NCBI RefSeq assembly: GCF_018613235.1
Contig: NZ_JAGGQP010000021.1
Location: 1 to 64,000 of the forward strand
Direction of reading: 5' to 3'
DNA: 64,000 bases
From: Bacillus sp. ISL-41
GTDB lineage: Bacteria > Bacillota > Bacilli > Bacillales > Cytobacillaceae
In this document: positions 8,608 through 20,268 of the stretch, piece after piece
Layout: the number at the start of each line of letters is the position of its first letter
Numbering within the stretch: position 1 is the stretch's first letter
Notes under the pieces: model-generated
What the model saw: the letters and a program-made list of their open reading frames with translations, nothing else
Told to the model about the DNA's origin: nothing
Database searches by the model: none
Translations under genes and position numbers: made by a program

Positions 8608-10886
8608 TAACGTTCCACTTCTTCCATGATATATGCTTCAATAACGTCGCCTTCCTTGACGTCTTTGAAGTTTTTAATGGTAATACCGCATTCATATCCC
8701 TGCGCTACTTCCTTAGCATCATCCTTAAAGCGTTTCAGTGCATCGACTTCTCCTTCAAAGATGACGACTCCGTCACGGATCAAACGAACGCCGCTGTCAC
8801 GGGTGATTTTACCATCAGTAACATATGATCCGGCAATCGTTCCGATTTTCGATACCTTGAAAGTTTGGCGGACTTCAGCCTGGCCGATGATCTTTTCGGC
8901 ATAAACCGGATCAAGCATACCCTTCATCGCTGATTCGATTTCTTCAATCACTTTGTAAATAATGCGGTGAAGTCGGATATCTACGCTCTCTGACTCTGCA
9001 GCGCGCTTAGCATTATTGTCCGGACGTACGTTGAAACCGATGACGATACCGTTAGAAGCTGCAGCAAGTGTGATGTCAGACTCATTGATCGCACCAACAC
9101 CAGTGTGAATGATTCTTACATTTACACCTTCCACATCCAGTTTTTGCAATGCTGCTGCAAGTGCTTCAACTGAACCTTGGACGTCGGCTTTAATAATTAG
9201 ATTTAGGTCTTTCATTTCCCCTTGTTTCATATGTTCAAACAAAGTATCAAGGCTGACGCGCGCTTTTTCGCTTCTCTGCGCCTGAACAGCCTGCTGTGAA
9301 CGGATCTCTCCAACCTGGCGGGCAGTCTTTTCATCATCGAATACTACAAAACGATCGCCTGCTTGCGGAACATCGTTCAAACCTGTGATTTCTACAGGGG
9401 CTGAAGGGCCTGCTTCTTTAACACGGCGTCCTACATCATTTACCATTGCACGAACACGTCCAAAGGTATTGCCCACTACTATTGGATCACCAATCTTCAG
9501 TGTACCGTTTTGGACAAGCAAAGTAGCAACAGATCCGCGGCCTTTATCAAGCTGCGCTTCGATTACAGTACCGATAGCATTTCGATTAGGATTTGCTTTA
9601 TATTCTTCAACTTCACCGACAAGCAAGATCATTTCCAGCAGGTTATCGAGCCCTTCTCCTGTTAAGGCAGAAATCGGAACAAAGACTGTTTCGCCGCCCC
9701 ACGCCTCTGGAACAAGTCCGTATTCAGTTAGCTCCTGCATAACACGATCAGGGTTTGCAGTCGGTTTGTCCATTTTATTAACAGCTACGATGATAGGTAC
9801 ATTGGCAGCTTTTGCATGGTTCAATGCTTCTACAGTCTGTGGCTTAACACCGTCATCAGCAGCTACAACAAGGATTGTGATATCGGTAATCTTTGCGCCA
9901 CGAGCACGCATTGTTGTGAACGCTGCGTGACCAGGTGTATCAAGGAATGTGATTTTTTTGCCGTTTTCTTCAACCTGGTATGCACCAATGTGCTGAGTGA
10001 TGCCGCCTGCTTCTCCTGCAGTCACTTTCGTGTTGCGGATTGAATCAAGCAAGGTTGTTTTACCATGGTCAACGTGACCCATAATCGTTACAACTGATGG
10101 TCTTTCAACCATAGATGCATCATCATCTTCTGTGAAGTAAACTTCAAGGTCAGTTGTATCAATCTTGATTTCTTCTTCAACCTCAACCCCATAATCAGTT
10201 GCAATCAGTTCAATTGCATCCTTATCAAGGTCCTGGTTGATGGTAGCCATGACACCAAGCATAAAGAGCTTCTTGATGATCTCAGACGGCTCACGGTTAA
10301 GCTTCTTGGCTAATTCAGCTACTGTCAAAGATTCACTGAAAGTAATCTTTGAAGGAAGCTCTTTAACCTTCTTAGGCTGTTGTGGAGCCTGCTGCTGATT
10401 CTGTCTGCCCTTATTCTGGTTTTGCTGGTTTCTATTCTTATTTTGTTTGTTCTTATTGTTTTTGTTGAAAGGCTGGGAGTTCCCAGGCTTTTTAGCAGCT
10501 GCTGAAGTTTTCACCTTCTCAGGAGTTGTTGCACGACGCTCGTCGTCTGAAAAAGCGCTGGCAGTTGTCTTAAGCTGAGCTTTTGGCTGCGCCTGGTTGT
10601 TTTTTTGCTGATTTTGGGATTGATTGCGATTCTGTCCCTGGTTTGGCTTTTGGCCTTGGTTACGGTTCTGGACTTGTTTCTGGCCCTGTGAAGCCTTTTG
10701 CTGGCTCTGCTGCTGCGGCTTATCTTCTTTTTTATTATAGACAGCGTCAAGCTTCTTCACGGTTTCATCTTCCATGGCAGTCATGTGGTTAGAAACCTCA
10801 ATGTTCATTTCTTTTAATTTTATAATCACGTCTTTACTCGATAAATTATGCTTCTTTGCATATTCATAAACGCGTGTTTTACTCAT
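8607..10886 (-). CDS. infB: Translation initiation factor IF-2
   Basis: IF-2 is the GTPase that brings initiator tRNA to the 30S subunit and promotes subunit joining. The 759-residue protein has a short IF2_N module (residues 1-50), a long linker rich in Q, N and K (about 55-172), a second IF2_N module (about 180-235), and a G domain with GHVDHGKT (270-277), DTPGH (316-320) and NKMD (370-373). Domains II to IV follow, including the C-terminal fMet-tRNA binding domain. Its start lies 19 bases after ylxQ. The linker is strongly biased in composition but in frame and typical of the family. Confidence 0.98.
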   Translation of the reverse strand: MSKTRVYEYAKKHNLSSKDVIIKLKEMNIEVSNHMTAMEDETVKKLDAVYNKKEDKPQQQSQQKASQGQKQVQNRNQGQKPNQGQNRNQSQNQQKNNQAQPKAQLKTTASAFSDDERRATTPEKVKTSAAAKKPGNSQPFNKNNKNKQNKNRNQQNQNKGRQNQQQAPQQPKKVKELPSKITFSESLTVAELAKKLNREPSEIIKKLFMLGVMATINQDLDKDAIELIATDYGVEVEEEIKIDTTDLEVYFTEDDDASMVERPSVVTIMGHVDHGKTTLLDSIRNTKVTAGEAGGITQHIGAYQVEENGKKITFLDTPGHAAFTTMRARGAKITDITILVVAADDGVKPQTVEALNHAKAANVPIIVAVNKMDKPTANPDRVMQELTEYGLVPEAWGGETVFVPISALTGEGLDNLLEMILLVGEVEEYKANPNRNAIGTVIEAQLDKGRGSVATLLVQNGTLKIGDPIVVGNTFGRVRAMVNDVGRRVKEAGPSAPVEITGLNDVPQAGDRFVVFDDEKTARQVGEIRSQQAVQAQRSEKARVSLDTLFEHMKQGEMKDLNLIIKADVQGSVEALAAALQKLDVEGVNVRIIHTGVGAINESDITLAAASNGIVIGFNVRPDNNAKRAAESESVDIRLHRIIYKVIEEIESAMKGMLDPVYAEKIIGQAEVRQTFKVSKIGTIAGSYVTDGKITRDSGVRLIRDGVVIFEGEVDALKRFKDDAKEVAQGYECGITIKNFKDVKEGDVIEAYIMEEVER

Positions 10887-10905
10887 ATCTTCACCCCCGC
10901 TAGAA

Positions 10906-11208
10906 TTAATCGAGCAACGTCAACAGTTTTTTTGCAAAACCCTCGTCCAACAGGGCTACTACAACACGTGCTTCCTTGCCGATCGCCTGGCCGAGCTGAT
11001 ACCGGTCCGGGACCACTTTGTATGGCACATTATAGGATTTGCACTTGTCGGTAATCTTTTTTGTAGTATTCGCGGATGCATCCGCAGAAAGCAAAATGAG
11101 CTTCGCCTTCCCGCTTCTGATTTCTTTGACGGAAAGCTCTTCCCCTGAAATAATTTTCCGTGCTCGATTGGCTAAGCCAAGCAATGACATCCATTGATTT
11201 GAGTTCAT
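10906..11208 (-). CDS. ylxQ: L7Ae-family RNA-binding protein YlxQ (RplGA)
   Basis: This 100-residue protein has the L7Ae/L30e fold typical of K-turn binding proteins. The features seen are the [14 protein letters not shown] segment near the N-terminus, the [10 protein letters not shown] strand and the C-terminal [12 protein letters not shown] helix. The B. subtilis orthologue YlxQ binds K-turn RNA and is dispensable. It sits between rnpM and infB, and its start touches the rnpM stop codon, so translation is probably coupled. The exact RNA partner cannot be told from the sequence. Confidence 0.93.
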   Translation of the reverse strand: MNSNQWMSLLGLANRARKIISGEELSVKEIRSGKAKLILLSADASANTTKKITDKCKSYNVPYKVVPDRYQLGQAIGKEARVVVALLDEGFAKKLLTLLD

Positions 11209-11489
11209 CAGGATAGTCTGCTCTCCTTTTCGATGAGATCATTCAGCTCATCGTATATTGCATCGTCCACTTGAGTTTCAAGCTGTTTGGACAATATATT
11301 CCGTTTCTTTGCTAATTGCACTGCTTCTTTATCTTTAGAAAGATAAGCACCACGGCCTGATTTCTTGCCAGTCAGATCAATGGATACTTCTCCTTCCTTT
11401 GAGCGAACGATGCGAACTAGTTCTTTTTTCGGTCTCATTTCACCGGTTGCGACACATTTTCGCATAGGAACCTTTTTGCGGCTGTTCAC
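11208..11489 (-). CDS. rnpM: RNase P modulator RnpM (YlxR)
   Basis: The 93-residue product is the YlxR/DUF448 family. It shows RKCVATGEM near the N-terminus and the GRGAYLSKD segment in the middle, both typical of the family. The B. subtilis protein has been described as binding the RNA of RNase P and reducing its activity, hence the name RnpM. I choose the GTG at 11489 as start because GAGGTG is seven bases upstream and the N-terminus then aligns with known members. An ATG two codons earlier is too close to that site. The gene lies 16 bases after nusA. Confidence 0.93.
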   Translation of the reverse strand: MNSRKKVPMRKCVATGEMRPKKELVRIVRSKEGEVSIDLTGKKSGRGAYLSKDKEAVQLAKKRNILSKQLETQVDDAIYDELNDLIEKESRLS

Positions 11490-11505
11490 GATCATTCACC
11501 TCTCA

Positions 11506-12615
11506 TCAATCGATGTCTTCATCTTCAAAGTCGTTATCAGCAGTCAACAGCGGTTCATTGTCACGAGGATAAATCCCGGACTCCCTTGCCTCTGTTTCTG
11601 CTTTGATGTCAATCTTCCAACCAGTCAATTTAGCAGCAAGACGTGCATTTTGCCCGCGCTTTCCGATTGCAAGTGATAACTGATAATCAGGAACAATGAC
11701 GGTTGTCGCTTTTTCTTCTTCGTTTACAATGACATCAAGAACCTTTGATGGGCTCAGTGCATTGGCCACAAATACGACTGGGTCTTCAGACCATTTTACA
11801 ATATCGATTTTCTCACCCTTAAGCTCATTGACGACAGCCTGGACACGAGTTCCACGAGGACCGACACATGAACCAACCGGATCCACTTCTTGATTGTCTG
11901 AGTGAACAGAAATCTTTGAACGGTCGCCTGCTTCACGCGCAACTGACTTAATTTCAACTGTTCCATCATAGATTTCAGGAACTTCAATCTCGAATAGTCT
12001 CTTTAACAGTCCCGGATGGGTTCTGGAAACGAAGATTTGTGGACCTTTAGTGGTTTTTTCAACCTTGGTGATAAATACTTTGATGCGGTCGTGAGGCTTA
12101 TAGTGTTCGTTCGGCATCTGTTCATTCGCTGGCAGGATCGCCTCGATTTTCCCCAGGCTTACATAGATGAACTTAGGATCCTGGCGCTGGACAATACCTG
12201 TCATGATATCTTCTTCACGATCGATGAACTCAGAATAGATGATTCCTCTTTCAGCTTCACGGACACGCTGGGTAACTACCTGCTTGGCAGTCTGCGCAGC
12301 AATCCTTCCGAAATCCTTAGGTGTTACTTCCAGTTCAACGACATCTTCAACCACGTAATTGGGATTGATTTTTTGTGCATCTTCCAATGAAATCTCCAGA
12401 CGTGGATCGAATACTTCATCGACAACTTCCTTCCTTGCAAAAACACGCATTGAACCATTGCCAAGGTTCAAATCAATACGCACGTTTTGTGCCTGGTTAA
12501 AGTTGCGGCGGTATGCAGAAATAAGCGCTGCCTCGATCGCATCAATTAAAATGTCCCTGGAAATTCCTTTTTCTTTTTCAAGAATCGTAAGAGCATCCAA
12601 CAATTCGCTGCTCAT
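11506..12615 (-). CDS. nusA: Transcription factor NusA
   Basis: NusA binds RNA polymerase and nascent RNA and promotes pausing and intrinsic termination. The 369-residue product has an N-terminal polymerase-binding domain, an S1 domain, and two KH domains with the loops VGPRGTRV and IGKRGQNA. It ends with a short acidic tail, without the extra C-terminal repeats of enterobacterial NusA, which is normal for Firmicutes. The start at 12615 (MSSELLDAL) fits the family, with a GGGGG-containing site upstream. The 204-base gap to rimP holds a hairpin at 12702-12738. NusA is known in B. subtilis to control its own operon by termination. Confidence 0.97.
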   Translation of the reverse strand: MSSELLDALTILEKEKGISRDILIDAIEAALISAYRRNFNQAQNVRIDLNLGNGSMRVFARKEVVDEVFDPRLEISLEDAQKINPNYVVEDVVELEVTPKDFGRIAAQTAKQVVTQRVREAERGIIYSEFIDREEDIMTGIVQRQDPKFIYVSLGKIEAILPANEQMPNEHYKPHDRIKVFITKVEKTTKGPQIFVSRTHPGLLKRLFEIEVPEIYDGTVEIKSVAREAGDRSKISVHSDNQEVDPVGSCVGPRGTRVQAVVNELKGEKIDIVKWSEDPVVFVANALSPSKVLDVIVNEEEKATTVIVPDYQLSLAIGKRGQNARLAAKLTGWKIDIKAETEARESGIYPRDNEPLLTADNDFEDEDID

Positions 12616-12701
12616 GAGATATAAATCCCCCTTTTTTACTACCCTGCTTAGTAAGGCTCTTTTCGAAACTCCGCCCTTTGCCCGCCAGTTCACACCTCAA
12701 A

Positions 12702-12738
12702 AAACGTTTTCAACATCCTGTATAGGAGACAAACGTTT
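12702..12738 (-). promoter_or_regulatory. Hairpin between rimP and nusA, possible attenuator
   Basis: Two copies of AAACGTTT (12702-12709 and 12731-12738) can pair, with a smaller inner stem TCCT/AGGA. On the minus strand the structure is followed by TTTTG. It resembles a weak intrinsic terminator inside the operon, upstream of nusA. The low GC content and loose interior make strong termination unlikely without help. The regulatory role is an inference. Confidence 0.4.
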
Positions 12739-12819
12739 AAGCATTATGAACTTTTGCCTAAAAACAAAAGATTCGAAACGATCCTTTAATTAATTAACTG
12801 AAGATAATTTCTGGACAGA

Positions 12820-13290
12820 TTATGAAAAAGTGACAGCGAGTCTTGCGCTGGCAATCTTATCGAATGGGATGACGACTGTCTTTTTGCGAGTTTTGATCTT
12901 CACTTCAACAGTGATGGTTTCGCCATTGTAGTCAGTCAATACTCCTTCAAAAGCCTTTTCCCCATCAATTGGTTCATAGGTTTTAATGAAGACATTCTTG
13001 CCGATTGCTTTCTGATAATCCTTTTCCTTTTTCAGCGGACGTTCTGCACCCGGTGAGGAGACTTCCAAAAAGTAGTTATGCGGGATTGGATCAATGGCAT
13101 CGAGCTTTTCGCTAAGGCGCTCACTGACGATGCCGCATTCTTCGATATCAATTCCGTTGTCCTTATCAATGTATACGCGCAGGAACCAGTTCTTTCCTTC
13201 TTTGACATATTCGATGTCTACCAATTCTAGTTCGTTTTCATTTAAGATGGGAGTTACTAGCTCTTCCACAACTTCGGTAACCTTGCTCAT
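12820..13290 (-). CDS. rimP: Ribosome maturation factor RimP
   Basis: RimP assists late assembly of the 30S subunit. The 156-residue product shows the family pattern: an N-terminal alpha/beta domain with the [11 protein letters not shown] segment and [16 protein letters not shown], then a C-terminal SH3-like domain. The start at 13290 has AAAGGAGGG directly upstream and matches known N-termini. It is the first gene of the nusA-infB operon and is cut off from polC by a terminator. Its promoter must lie in 13291-13360; the best candidate I see is a TTGTTA with a TAAAAA sixteen bases downstream, which is weak. Confidence 0.96.
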   Translation of the reverse strand: MSKVTEVVEELVTPILNENELELVDIEYVKEGKNWFLRVYIDKDNGIDIEECGIVSERLSEKLDAIDPIPHNYFLEVSSPGAERPLKKEKDYQKAIGKNVFIKTYEPIDGEKAFEGVLTDYNGETITVEVKIKTRKKTVVIPFDKIASARLAVTFS

Positions 13291-13360
13291 AAAATCCCTC
13301 CTTTGACACAACCTCATTACTTAATCACTATTTGGTTTTTATCCCCGTAAAAGTGCCTAA

Positions 13361-13390
13361 CAAACAAGAAAGAGCGGGTTGCCCCACTCT
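13361..13390 (-). terminator. Terminator after polC
   Basis: On the minus strand the stem AGAGTGGG / CCCGCTCT, with one G-T wobble, closes a GCAA tetraloop and is followed by TTCTTGTTTGTT. It lies 114 bases beyond the polC stop codon and separates polC from the rimP operon. Confidence 0.8.
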
Positions 13391-13503
13391 CATCTGCCAG
13401 AGATATCCTTAGTATTTCCAATAAAAATATAACATAACCAGATATTTATTGCAAACAAACGGCAGTTATAGCTTGCCTTTCCAGAAGCCTGTCGCGAAAA
13501 CAA

Positions 13504-16500
13504 TTAGAATAACGACAATTGGTTCTGATCAGGCATGCCCTCCAGGCAGCCATGGTTGTCGAGGTACTCCAGAATCGTCTTGGAGATTTTTCCTCGCTGC
13601 TGCAGGTCTTCCTTGGACAGGAATTCTCCTTCTTCACGTGCTTTGACGATATTAATCGCCGCGTTCGTACCGAGCCCAGGTATCGCATTGAATGGCGGTA
13701 TCAGCTTATCGCCTTCAATGATGAACTCAGACGCACTGGATTTGTACAGATCTACTTTTGAAAATCCAAAGCCTCGCTCATTCATTTCAAGTGCGAGTTC
13801 CATTACAGTCATCAGGTTCTTCTCTTTTGTCGAAGCGTCAAGCCCCTTGGCGTTAATTTCTTCAATCACCGCCCGGATGCTCTCAGATCCTCGGACCATT
13901 GCGTCGACATCGAAGTCATCTGCCCTGACTGTGAAGTATGCTGCATAATACATGAGCGGGTGGTGGACTTTGAAATATGCAATCCTCACGGCCATCAAAA
14001 CGTATGCAGCGGCGTGGGCTTTCGGAAACATGTACTTGATCTTTTTGCAAGAATCGATGTACCATTCAGGCACTTTATTCTTGCGCATTTCTTCTTCCAT
14101 TTCATCCGTCAGGCCTTTACCCTTACGAACCGATTCCATGATCTTAAACGCAAATGCCGGCTCCAGCCCCTGGTAGATCAGGTAGACCATGATATCATCA
14201 CGGCAGCCGATTACTTCGCTAAGGTTACAGATATTGTTATGGATCAATTCCTGGGCATTGCCTAGCCATACATCCGTACCGTGGGAAAGGCCGGAAATCT
14301 GTACAAGTTCAGAGAATGTCGTCGGCTTCGTGTCCTCAAGCATCTGGCGAACAAAGCGAGTACCGAATTCCGGAATACCAAGTGAACCGGTCTTGGACAT
14401 TATTTGTTGCTCAGTCACACCCAGGGATTCTGTTCCGCTGAAAATCTTCATGACTTCTGGGTCATCGGTTGGAATTGTCTTAGGGTCAATTCCGCTTAAA
14501 TCCTGAAGCATCCTGATCACTGTCGGGTCATCATGCCCCAGAATATCCAGCTTCAACAAATTATCGTGAATCGAATGGAAATCAAAGTGAGTTGTTTTCC
14601 ATTCGGACGTGCTGCTGTCTGCAGGGAATTGGATTGGCGAAAAATCAAAAATATCCATGTAATCGGGAACTACGATGATGCCGCCCGGGTGCTGGCCAGT
14701 TGTCCGTTTTACACCGGTACAGCCAGATGCAAGACGGTCGATTTCCGCACCGCGCAGCTGCAAGTTATTGTCGCCCTGGTATCCTTTTACATAACCATAG
14801 GCCGTCTTATCCGCAACAGTACCGATTGTTCCCGCGCGATAAACATAATCCTCACCAAACAGCACTTTTGTGTAATTGTGGGCACGCGGCTGGTATTCAC
14901 CCGAGAAGTTCAAGTCGATATCGGGTACCTTGTCCCCTTTGAAACCAAGGAAGGTTTCAAACGGTATGTCATGTCCGTCTTTTTTATATTTAATTCCGCA
15001 ATCCGGGCAGTCCTTGTCGGGAAGGTCAAAACCTGAACCGACTGATCCATCATTGAAGAACTCTGATTTTTTGCACTTTGGACATACATAGTGCGGCGGA
15101 AGTGGATTAACCTCGGTGATCTCCGTCATCGTCGCTACAAAAGAGGATCCGACCGAACCACGTGAACCTACCAGATAGCCATCATCAAGCGACTTTTTAA
15201 CAAGTTTATGAGAAATCAAATAGATAACGGCAAATCCGTTGTCAATGATACTCTTCAATTCTTTTTCAAGACGAGCTTCAACGATTTCAGGAAGGTCATC
15301 TCCGTAGATGCTGCGGGCCATACCGTAGCTCATGCTTCGCATTTCTTCATCAGCGCCTTCGATTTTCGGCGTGTAAAGGTCATCTTTTATTGGCTTGATG
15401 ACATCAATCATGTCAGCGATCTTGTTCGTGTTTTCCACAACAATCTCTTTCGCCTTTGCCTCTCCTAAAAACTTAAAAGCATCCAGCATCTCATTCGTTG
15501 TCCTGAAATGAACGTCAGGAAGCTGATGGCGGTTAAGCGGGTTAGCTCCACCCTGGGAATTGATCAGGATTTTACGATAGATCTTGTCATTTTCATTTAA
15601 GTAATGGACATTCCCAGTCGCAACTACTGGCAAATTTAATTTCTCACCGAGCTTGACGATATTGTTGATGATATCTTCAAGTGCCTTCTGGTCACGCACT
15701 AATTCCAGCTCCAGCAGGTGGGCATAAACAGCCTTAGGATGAACTTCCAGGTAATCATAAAACTGAGCTGATTCTTCGACCTCTTCCGGTCCTTTTTGCA
15801 TCATGCCTTCAAAAACCTCGCCCTTGTCGCATCCGGAACCAATCAGGATCCCTTCACGATGCTTATTCAGGACGGATCGTGGTATCCTCGGCACTCTGTA
15901 AAAGTAATCAATATGAGAAATAGAAACAAGCTTGAAGATATTTTTCATGCCGGCTTCGTTTTTAGCCAGAAGGGTAGCATGATATGGACGCGCTCTCTGG
16001 TAGGCTTTCCCCTGGCCCATATTGTCATTGAGCTGGTCATGGTATTCCAGTCCCTTTTCCGCTGCATCCTTAAGCATTTTCAACAACAGGTACCCTGTTG
16101 CTTCGGCATCATAGATCGCACGGTGGTGCTGGGTCAATTCGATATCGAATTTCTTCGCCAGTGTATTCAATCTATGATTTTTCATATCAGGATACAGGAA
16201 GCGGCCAAGCTCCAATGTATCGATAACCGGATTCGGCGCTTTGCCAATGCCGATCTTTTTATAGCCGACATTCAGGAAACCCATATCGAAAGAAGCATTG
16301 TGGGCAACCAGGACACTGTCGCCTGTCCATTCATGAAACTTTTGCAGGACTTCACTGACTTCTGGCGCATTGCGGACCATATCATCGGTAATGCCAGTCA
16401 GGTTGATGGTCGTTGCCGATAAACGGTGGTGCGGATTCGCGAATGACTCGAACCGGTCGATAATTTCACCACCGCGGATTTTGACAGCCGCAAGTTCAAT

Positions 16501-17829
16501 GATTGTATCGTATACCGCTGACAGACCTGTTGTTTCCACGTCAAAAACGACATACGTATCGTCCGCCAGCAATCTGTGTGAGTCATTATAGGCGATTGGC
16601 ACCCCATCATCAACGAGGTTTATTTCCACACCGTAAAGAATCTTAATATCATTTTTCTTGCCGGCCCCGAAAGCTTCCGGATAGGATTGCGCAACTGCAT
16701 GGTCCGTGATGGCCACGGCTTTGTGCCCCCATTTCGCTGCCTGGGCAACCAGTGCGCTTACAGGTGACACCGCGTCCATCTGGCTCATTGGTGTATGAAG
16801 GTGAAGTTCGACTCTTTTTTCGCCTTCTGGCGCAGAATCAATTCTTCCTTTAGGTTTGATTTCATTTACGTCATTACCAATCATGACAAGGTCGCGGACA
16901 AAGGTGTCGTTCTGGATGCTTCCTCTGACCTTTAGCCACATCCCTTTTGAAATACGCTGGTAAATCGCGGCGTCTTCCTTATCGCGAGAGAACATTTTTA
17001 CCATGATGGAGCTTGTATAGTCTGTAATTTTAAATGTCAAAAGCGTCCTGCCGCTTCGAAGCTCTTTCGTTTCGGCAAAGAATACATAGCCTTCGACGGC
17101 TACGCGGCGCTCTTCATCAACGATGTCTTCAAGCTTGCGGAAGTCAGCATCATCCTTGATCGTAAGTCCAATGGTAACCGGGCCTTCCTGCGGCGCGCCA
17201 TCTCCCTTAGCTTGTTCAGCTTCTTTCTTCTGCATCTCGATCATCGCCAATAGACCGCGTTCCTGGTCTTCCTTCTCTTTAGCCTTCATAAATTTTTCAT
17301 ATTCGTCTGAAGAACTTTCTTCACTTACAACCGTATCAATCGTCAGTAAAGGGAAACCAAAACTCTGGTAAATCTCGGCTATAATGCCCCCATATTTACG
17401 CTTAAGTGCAAGTCCTTCAGCTTCATTCCTGGCTGTTAAAATGAGTTTTGTTCCCTGGATTTGCGGGACTTGCTCATTCAGGAGCTTTAACAACGGAGGA
17501 GCGATGCCATCTATTTCTTTAATGCATGACTTCCAATAATCCAGGATTTCCTTGTCACTGATTGCCTGTTCAAGCACTTTTACCGAGTATGATATTTTCG
17601 CAATATGTGAGAAAGTCTGCTCCAGCTTGCCAATGAAAGTGTTATACAGCTGACAAGGAATGATTCTTTCAAACTGGAAAAAGAAATGCCATTTCCTTGC
17701 TTGTTTCTCAATCACTACCCTGTCAATTTCAGCGTTTTGAAAATGAGTGACAATTGCATCTTCTGTTAGCTGCAGCTGCTGCAGCAGGAGCTGAAACCTT
17801 TCTTTTTTTCCCGAAGAAAGATCACCCAT
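13504..17829 (-). CDS. polC: DNA polymerase III alpha subunit, PolC type
   Basis: PolC is the main replicative polymerase of low-GC Gram-positive bacteria. The 1441-residue protein shows an N-terminal region (1-230), an OB domain (about 240-325), the first part of the PHP domain with ELHLHTPMS (about 341-349), and an inserted DEDDh proofreading exonuclease beginning at DVETTG (430-435). The rest of the PHP domain follows. A zinc-binding segment with CPKC and CPDC comes next, then the catalytic palm with [12 protein letters not shown]. Length and domain order are normal. It lies alone between two terminators, with a likely extended -10 promoter at 17936-17944. Confidence 0.98.
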   Translation of the reverse strand: MGDLSSGKKERFQLLLQQLQLTEDAIVTHFQNAEIDRVVIEKQARKWHFFFQFERIIPCQLYNTFIGKLEQTFSHIAKISYSVKVLEQAISDKEILDYWKSCIKEIDGIAPPLLKLLNEQVPQIQGTKLILTARNEAEGLALKRKYGGIIAEIYQSFGFPLLTIDTVVSEESSSDEYEKFMKAKEKEDQERGLLAMIEMQKKEAEQAKGDGAPQEGPVTIGLTIKDDADFRKLEDIVDEERRVAVEGYVFFAETKELRSGRTLLTFKITDYTSSIMVKMFSRDKEDAAIYQRISKGMWLKVRGSIQNDTFVRDLVMIGNDVNEIKPKGRIDSAPEGEKRVELHLHTPMSQMDAVSPVSALVAQAAKWGHKAVAITDHAVAQSYPEAFGAGKKNDIKILYGVEINLVDDGVPIAYNDSHRLLADDTYVVFDVETTGLSAVYDTIIELAAVKIRGGEIIDRFESFANPHHRLSATTINLTGITDDMVRNAPEVSEVLQKFHEWTGDSVLVAHNASFDMGFLNVGYKKIGIGKAPNPVIDTLELGRFLYPDMKNHRLNTLAKKFDIELTQHHRAIYDAEATGYLLLKMLKDAAEKGLEYHDQLNDNMGQGKAYQRARPYHATLLAKNEAGMKNIFKLVSISHIDYFYRVPRIPRSVLNKHREGILIGSGCDKGEVFEGMMQKGPEEVEESAQFYDYLEVHPKAVYAHLLELELVRDQKALEDIINNIVKLGEKLNLPVVATGNVHYLNENDKIYRKILINSQGGANPLNRHQLPDVHFRTTNEMLDAFKFLGEAKAKEIVVENTNKIADMIDVIKPIKDDLYTPKIEGADEEMRSMSYGMARSIYGDDLPEIVEARLEKELKSIIDNGFAVIYLISHKLVKKSLDDGYLVGSRGSVGSSFVATMTEITEVNPLPPHYVCPKCKKSEFFNDGSVGSGFDLPDKDCPDCGIKYKKDGHDIPFETFLGFKGDKVPDIDLNFSGEYQPRAHNYTKVLFGEDYVYRAGTIGTVADKTAYGYVKGYQGDNNLQLRGAEIDRLASGCTGVKRTTGQHPGGIIVVPDYMDIFDFSPIQFPADSSTSEWKTTHFDFHSIHDNLLKLDILGHDDPTVIRMLQDLSGIDPKTIPTDDPEVMKIFSGTESLGVTEQQIMSKTGSLGIPEFGTRFVRQMLEDTKPTTFSELVQISGLSHGTDVWLGNAQELIHNNICNLSEVIGCRDDIMVYLIYQGLEPAFAFKIMESVRKGKGLTDEMEEEMRKNKVPEWYIDSCKKIKYMFPKAHAAAYVLMAVRIAYFKVHHPLMYYAAYFTVRADDFDVDAMVRGSESIRAVIEEINAKGLDASTKEKNLMTVMELALEMNERGFGFSKVDLYKSSASEFIIEGDKLIPPFNAIPGLGTNAAINIVKAREEGEFLSKEDLQQRGKISKTILEYLDNHGCLEGMPDQNQLSLF

Positions 17830-17935
17830 GGTTATTTCTCTCCCATCTGAAAAGCTTAAATTCTATCTATCGGACGGAATTGCCCGTTTGAAAACAACTC
17901 TGGTTGCATGTATTTCGTGTTTAATAGCAAAGGTT

Positions 17936-17944
17936 ATTATAACA
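17936..17944 (-). promoter_or_regulatory. Extended -10 promoter for polC
   Basis: On the minus strand TGTTATAAT is a perfect -10 hexamer with the extended TGn element, about 105 bases upstream of the polC start. No good -35 hexamer is found at 16-18 bases. The element is seen; its use is inferred. Confidence 0.5.
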
Positions 17945-18439
17945 TAAAATGCTTGTATCGTTACCTGTGTTTGATATTACCATTTCAATGCTTCAATAAA
18001 AATATTTTTTATCCAGAGTGCAGACAACTCAGCTTGTACCAACATAAATTTTGTTCTGATGTGTACCGTTAAGGGAAGTGAAGATGTCGCTTAACGGTGT
18101 GTGTTTAGACATTAATTCTCCCCTTATAGGAAAAGATATCTCTGCATAATGGTGCGTTTAGACCCTAATGGTACCCTTATAGGAAGAGGTATAGCTGCAT
18201 AAGGGTACGTTTTGCAGAAAAATTGGTTATGATCATGGGGAATACACGAACTGGAAAAATTATTCTCTCAATCCAGGTTGATAATTTCCGAAAACAACTC
18301 CACATTTGCCTGAACGTCTGCGTTAATCTCCCGAATAACAGCATTAATTAATCCAAAAACGAAAATAATCGTGCCGTATCCCTATTTATGGAAAATCATT
18401 TTCCTCTAAAAAGTTACCTTGTTAAAAAACCGCACCCAA
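17945..18439. other. Noncoding spacer between proS and polC
   Basis: This 495-base stretch has no supported gene. It holds the three tandem hairpin repeats at 18063-18217, listed separately. The rest, including 18218-18439, is AT-rich and shows nothing I can name. Confidence 0.6.
18063..18217. repeat. Three tandem hairpin repeats, period about 52-56 bases
   Basis: Units begin near 18063, 18119 and 18171. Each has the pattern CCnTTAnnGG, a 12-15 base middle, then TAAnGGT and a GTTTAGAC-like tail. Unit 1 pairs CCGTTAAG with CTTAACGG, and unit 3 pairs ACCCTTAT with ATAAGGGT. Unit 2 is partly mispaired. The two stems differ in sequence but keep pairing, which suggests selection or copying of the fold. 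No coding potential is seen. Confidence 0.75.
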
Positions 18440-18470
18440 ATAAAAAGAGCGGACCCTAGAATGGATCCGC
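18440..18470 (-). terminator. Terminator after proS
   Basis: On the minus strand the stem GCGGATCC / GGGTCCGC, with one T-G wobble, has a 6-base loop and is followed by TCTTTTTATTT. It starts 8 bases after the proS stop codon and closes the uppS-proS gene group. Confidence 0.85.
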
Positions 18471-18477
18471 AACCGGT

Positions 18478-20181
18478 TTATAGTTCTTGCAAAATATTTT
18501 TCAAGACACCTGCCAAGTCGTCTTTTTGTACTTCCTGCATTTCACCGTTTTTACGGATTTTCACTTCGACGATGCCTTCGCCGGCTTTTTTGCCGACTGT
18601 GACTCTTACAGGCAAACCAATTAAATCCGAGTCTGCGAATTTCACTCCAGGCCTTTCCTGGCGATCGTCAAGGAGTACCTCCATACCTGCTGCCTTCAGG
18701 TTGGAGTATAACTCTTCAGCCAATTCTGCCTGGGCGCTGTCCTTCATGTTCACTGCAATGAGATGGACATCGAATGGTGAAATAGTGGTTGGCCAAACGA
18801 GGCCGTTTTCATCATTGAATTGTTCAGCGACTGCCGCCATTGTACGGGAAACGCCAATACCGTAGCATCCCATGATCATTGGCTTTGTTCTTCCATTCTC
18901 GTCAAGGATCTCAGCATTCATTGCTTCACTGTATCTTGTGCCAAGCTTGAATACATGTCCGACTTCAATGCCTTTTGCGAAGACGATTGTTCCCTGACCA
19001 TCTGGTGAAGGATCGCCTTCTTTAATGAAGCGCAGGTCAGTAAATGCTGCAACCTTGAAGTCACGTTCAGGATTAACATTTGTAAAATGATAATCTTCCT
19101 CATTTGCTCCGCAAACACCATTAACGATTGCCTGCACAGCATTGTCGGCGATTACCTCAACACTATCTACTCCGACCGGTCCAAGAGAGCCGACTGAGCA
19201 TCCAAGTACCTCCTTAGTTGTCGCTGTATCGGCCAGTTCAACAACGGAAGCCTCAAAGTAATTTTTCAATTTAATATCGTTCACATCATGGTCACCACGG
19301 ACTAAGACAAGCACATAGCGATCGTCCACTTTGAACAGCAAAGACTTGATGCAATCTTTTGCTTCAACGTTAAGGAAGGAAGAGACTTCATCAATTGTCT
19401 TCTTGTTTTCAGTGTGCACTTTTTCTAATTCCCTGGCAGGTTCACTGCTCTTCTCATAAACAGCAGTTACTGGCGCCATTTCGATATTAGCCGCATATTC
19501 AGATGTATCGGAATAGGCAATTGTATCTTCCCCGATATCAGAAAGGACCATGAATTCATGTGTATCCTTTCCTCCCATTGCTCCTGAATCAGCAATAACA
19601 GCGCGGAAGTTCAAGCCGCAGCGTCTGAATACATTCGAATAAGCCTGGAAAATACGCTCATAAACCTCATCAAGGCTCTCTTGTGTAGCATGGAAGGAAT
19701 ACGCATCCTTCATGATGAATTCACGGCCGCGCAGAAGGCCGAATCTTGGACGCTTTTCGTCACGGAATTTTGTCTGGATCTGGTAAAGTGTCAGTGGAAG
19801 GCGTTTATAAGATTTTACTTCGTCACGGACAATGCTTGTGATGACCTCTTCATGTGTCGCGCCAAGAGCGAACTCGCGGTCATGCCGGTCTCTAAGCCTC
19901 ATAAGTTCTGGACCATAGGAATACCAGCGGCCTGATTCCTGCCATAGTTCAGCCTGCTGCAGAGCTGGCATGAATAATTCAGCTGCACCAGCATTATTCA
20001 TTTCTTCTCTGATGATTGCCTCGACTTTTTGAAGGACCTTGCGTCCTAGAGGCATATATGTATAAACACCGCTCGCGTTTTGGCGGATGAATCCAGCCCT
20101 GAGCAATAACTGATGACTTTTGACTTCTGCATCTGATGGTACTTCTCTTAAAGTAGGAATAAGCGACATACTTTGCTTCAT
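18478..20181 (-). CDS. proS: Prolyl-tRNA synthetase
   Basis: ProS charges tRNA-Pro. The 567-residue product is the bacterial type: a class II catalytic core with the editing domain inserted between motifs 2 and 3 (roughly residues 230-390), and a C-terminal anticodon-binding domain. The GATHEEVIT segment and the C-terminal [11 protein letters not shown] segment are typical. The start at 20181 has GAGGTG eight bases upstream. It follows rasP after 87 bases that contain a GC-rich hairpin. No T-box leader is seen in that gap. Confidence 0.97.
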   Translation of the reverse strand: MKQSMSLIPTLREVPSDAEVKSHQLLLRAGFIRQNASGVYTYMPLGRKVLQKVEAIIREEMNNAGAAELFMPALQQAELWQESGRWYSYGPELMRLRDRHDREFALGATHEEVITSIVRDEVKSYKRLPLTLYQIQTKFRDEKRPRFGLLRGREFIMKDAYSFHATQESLDEVYERIFQAYSNVFRRCGLNFRAVIADSGAMGGKDTHEFMVLSDIGEDTIAYSDTSEYAANIEMAPVTAVYEKSSEPARELEKVHTENKKTIDEVSSFLNVEAKDCIKSLLFKVDDRYVLVLVRGDHDVNDIKLKNYFEASVVELADTATTKEVLGCSVGSLGPVGVDSVEVIADNAVQAIVNGVCGANEEDYHFTNVNPERDFKVAAFTDLRFIKEGDPSPDGQGTIVFAKGIEVGHVFKLGTRYSEAMNAEILDENGRTKPMIMGCYGIGVSRTMAAVAEQFNDENGLVWPTTISPFDVHLIAVNMKDSAQAELAEELYSNLKAAGMEVLLDDRQERPGVKFADSDLIGLPVRVTVGKKAGEGIVEVKIRKNGEMQEVQKDDLAGVLKNILQEL

Positions 20182-20227
20182 TGATTTACACCTCATTAGG
20201 ATTAGTTCAAGTTTTTGAAAAATGTTT

Positions 20228-20252
20228 CTGCCCGGTGTGCCCCGGGCAGGAA
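20228..20252 (-). promoter_or_regulatory. GC-rich hairpin between rasP and proS
   Basis: On the minus strand CTGCCCGG pairs with CCGGGCAG around a 6-base loop, followed by AAACATTTTTC. It lies 17 bases after the rasP stop and about 46 bases before the proS start. It is not a classical terminator because the T-run is delayed by several bases. It could protect the upstream mRNA or act as a weak attenuator. Confidence 0.5.
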
Positions 20253-20268
20253 GTGAAATGTATTAATT

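Noticed and set aside
20182-20268. T-box leader for proS
   Set aside because: The gap is too short and has no T-box sequence or antiterminator fold. Only one GC-rich hairpin is seen.
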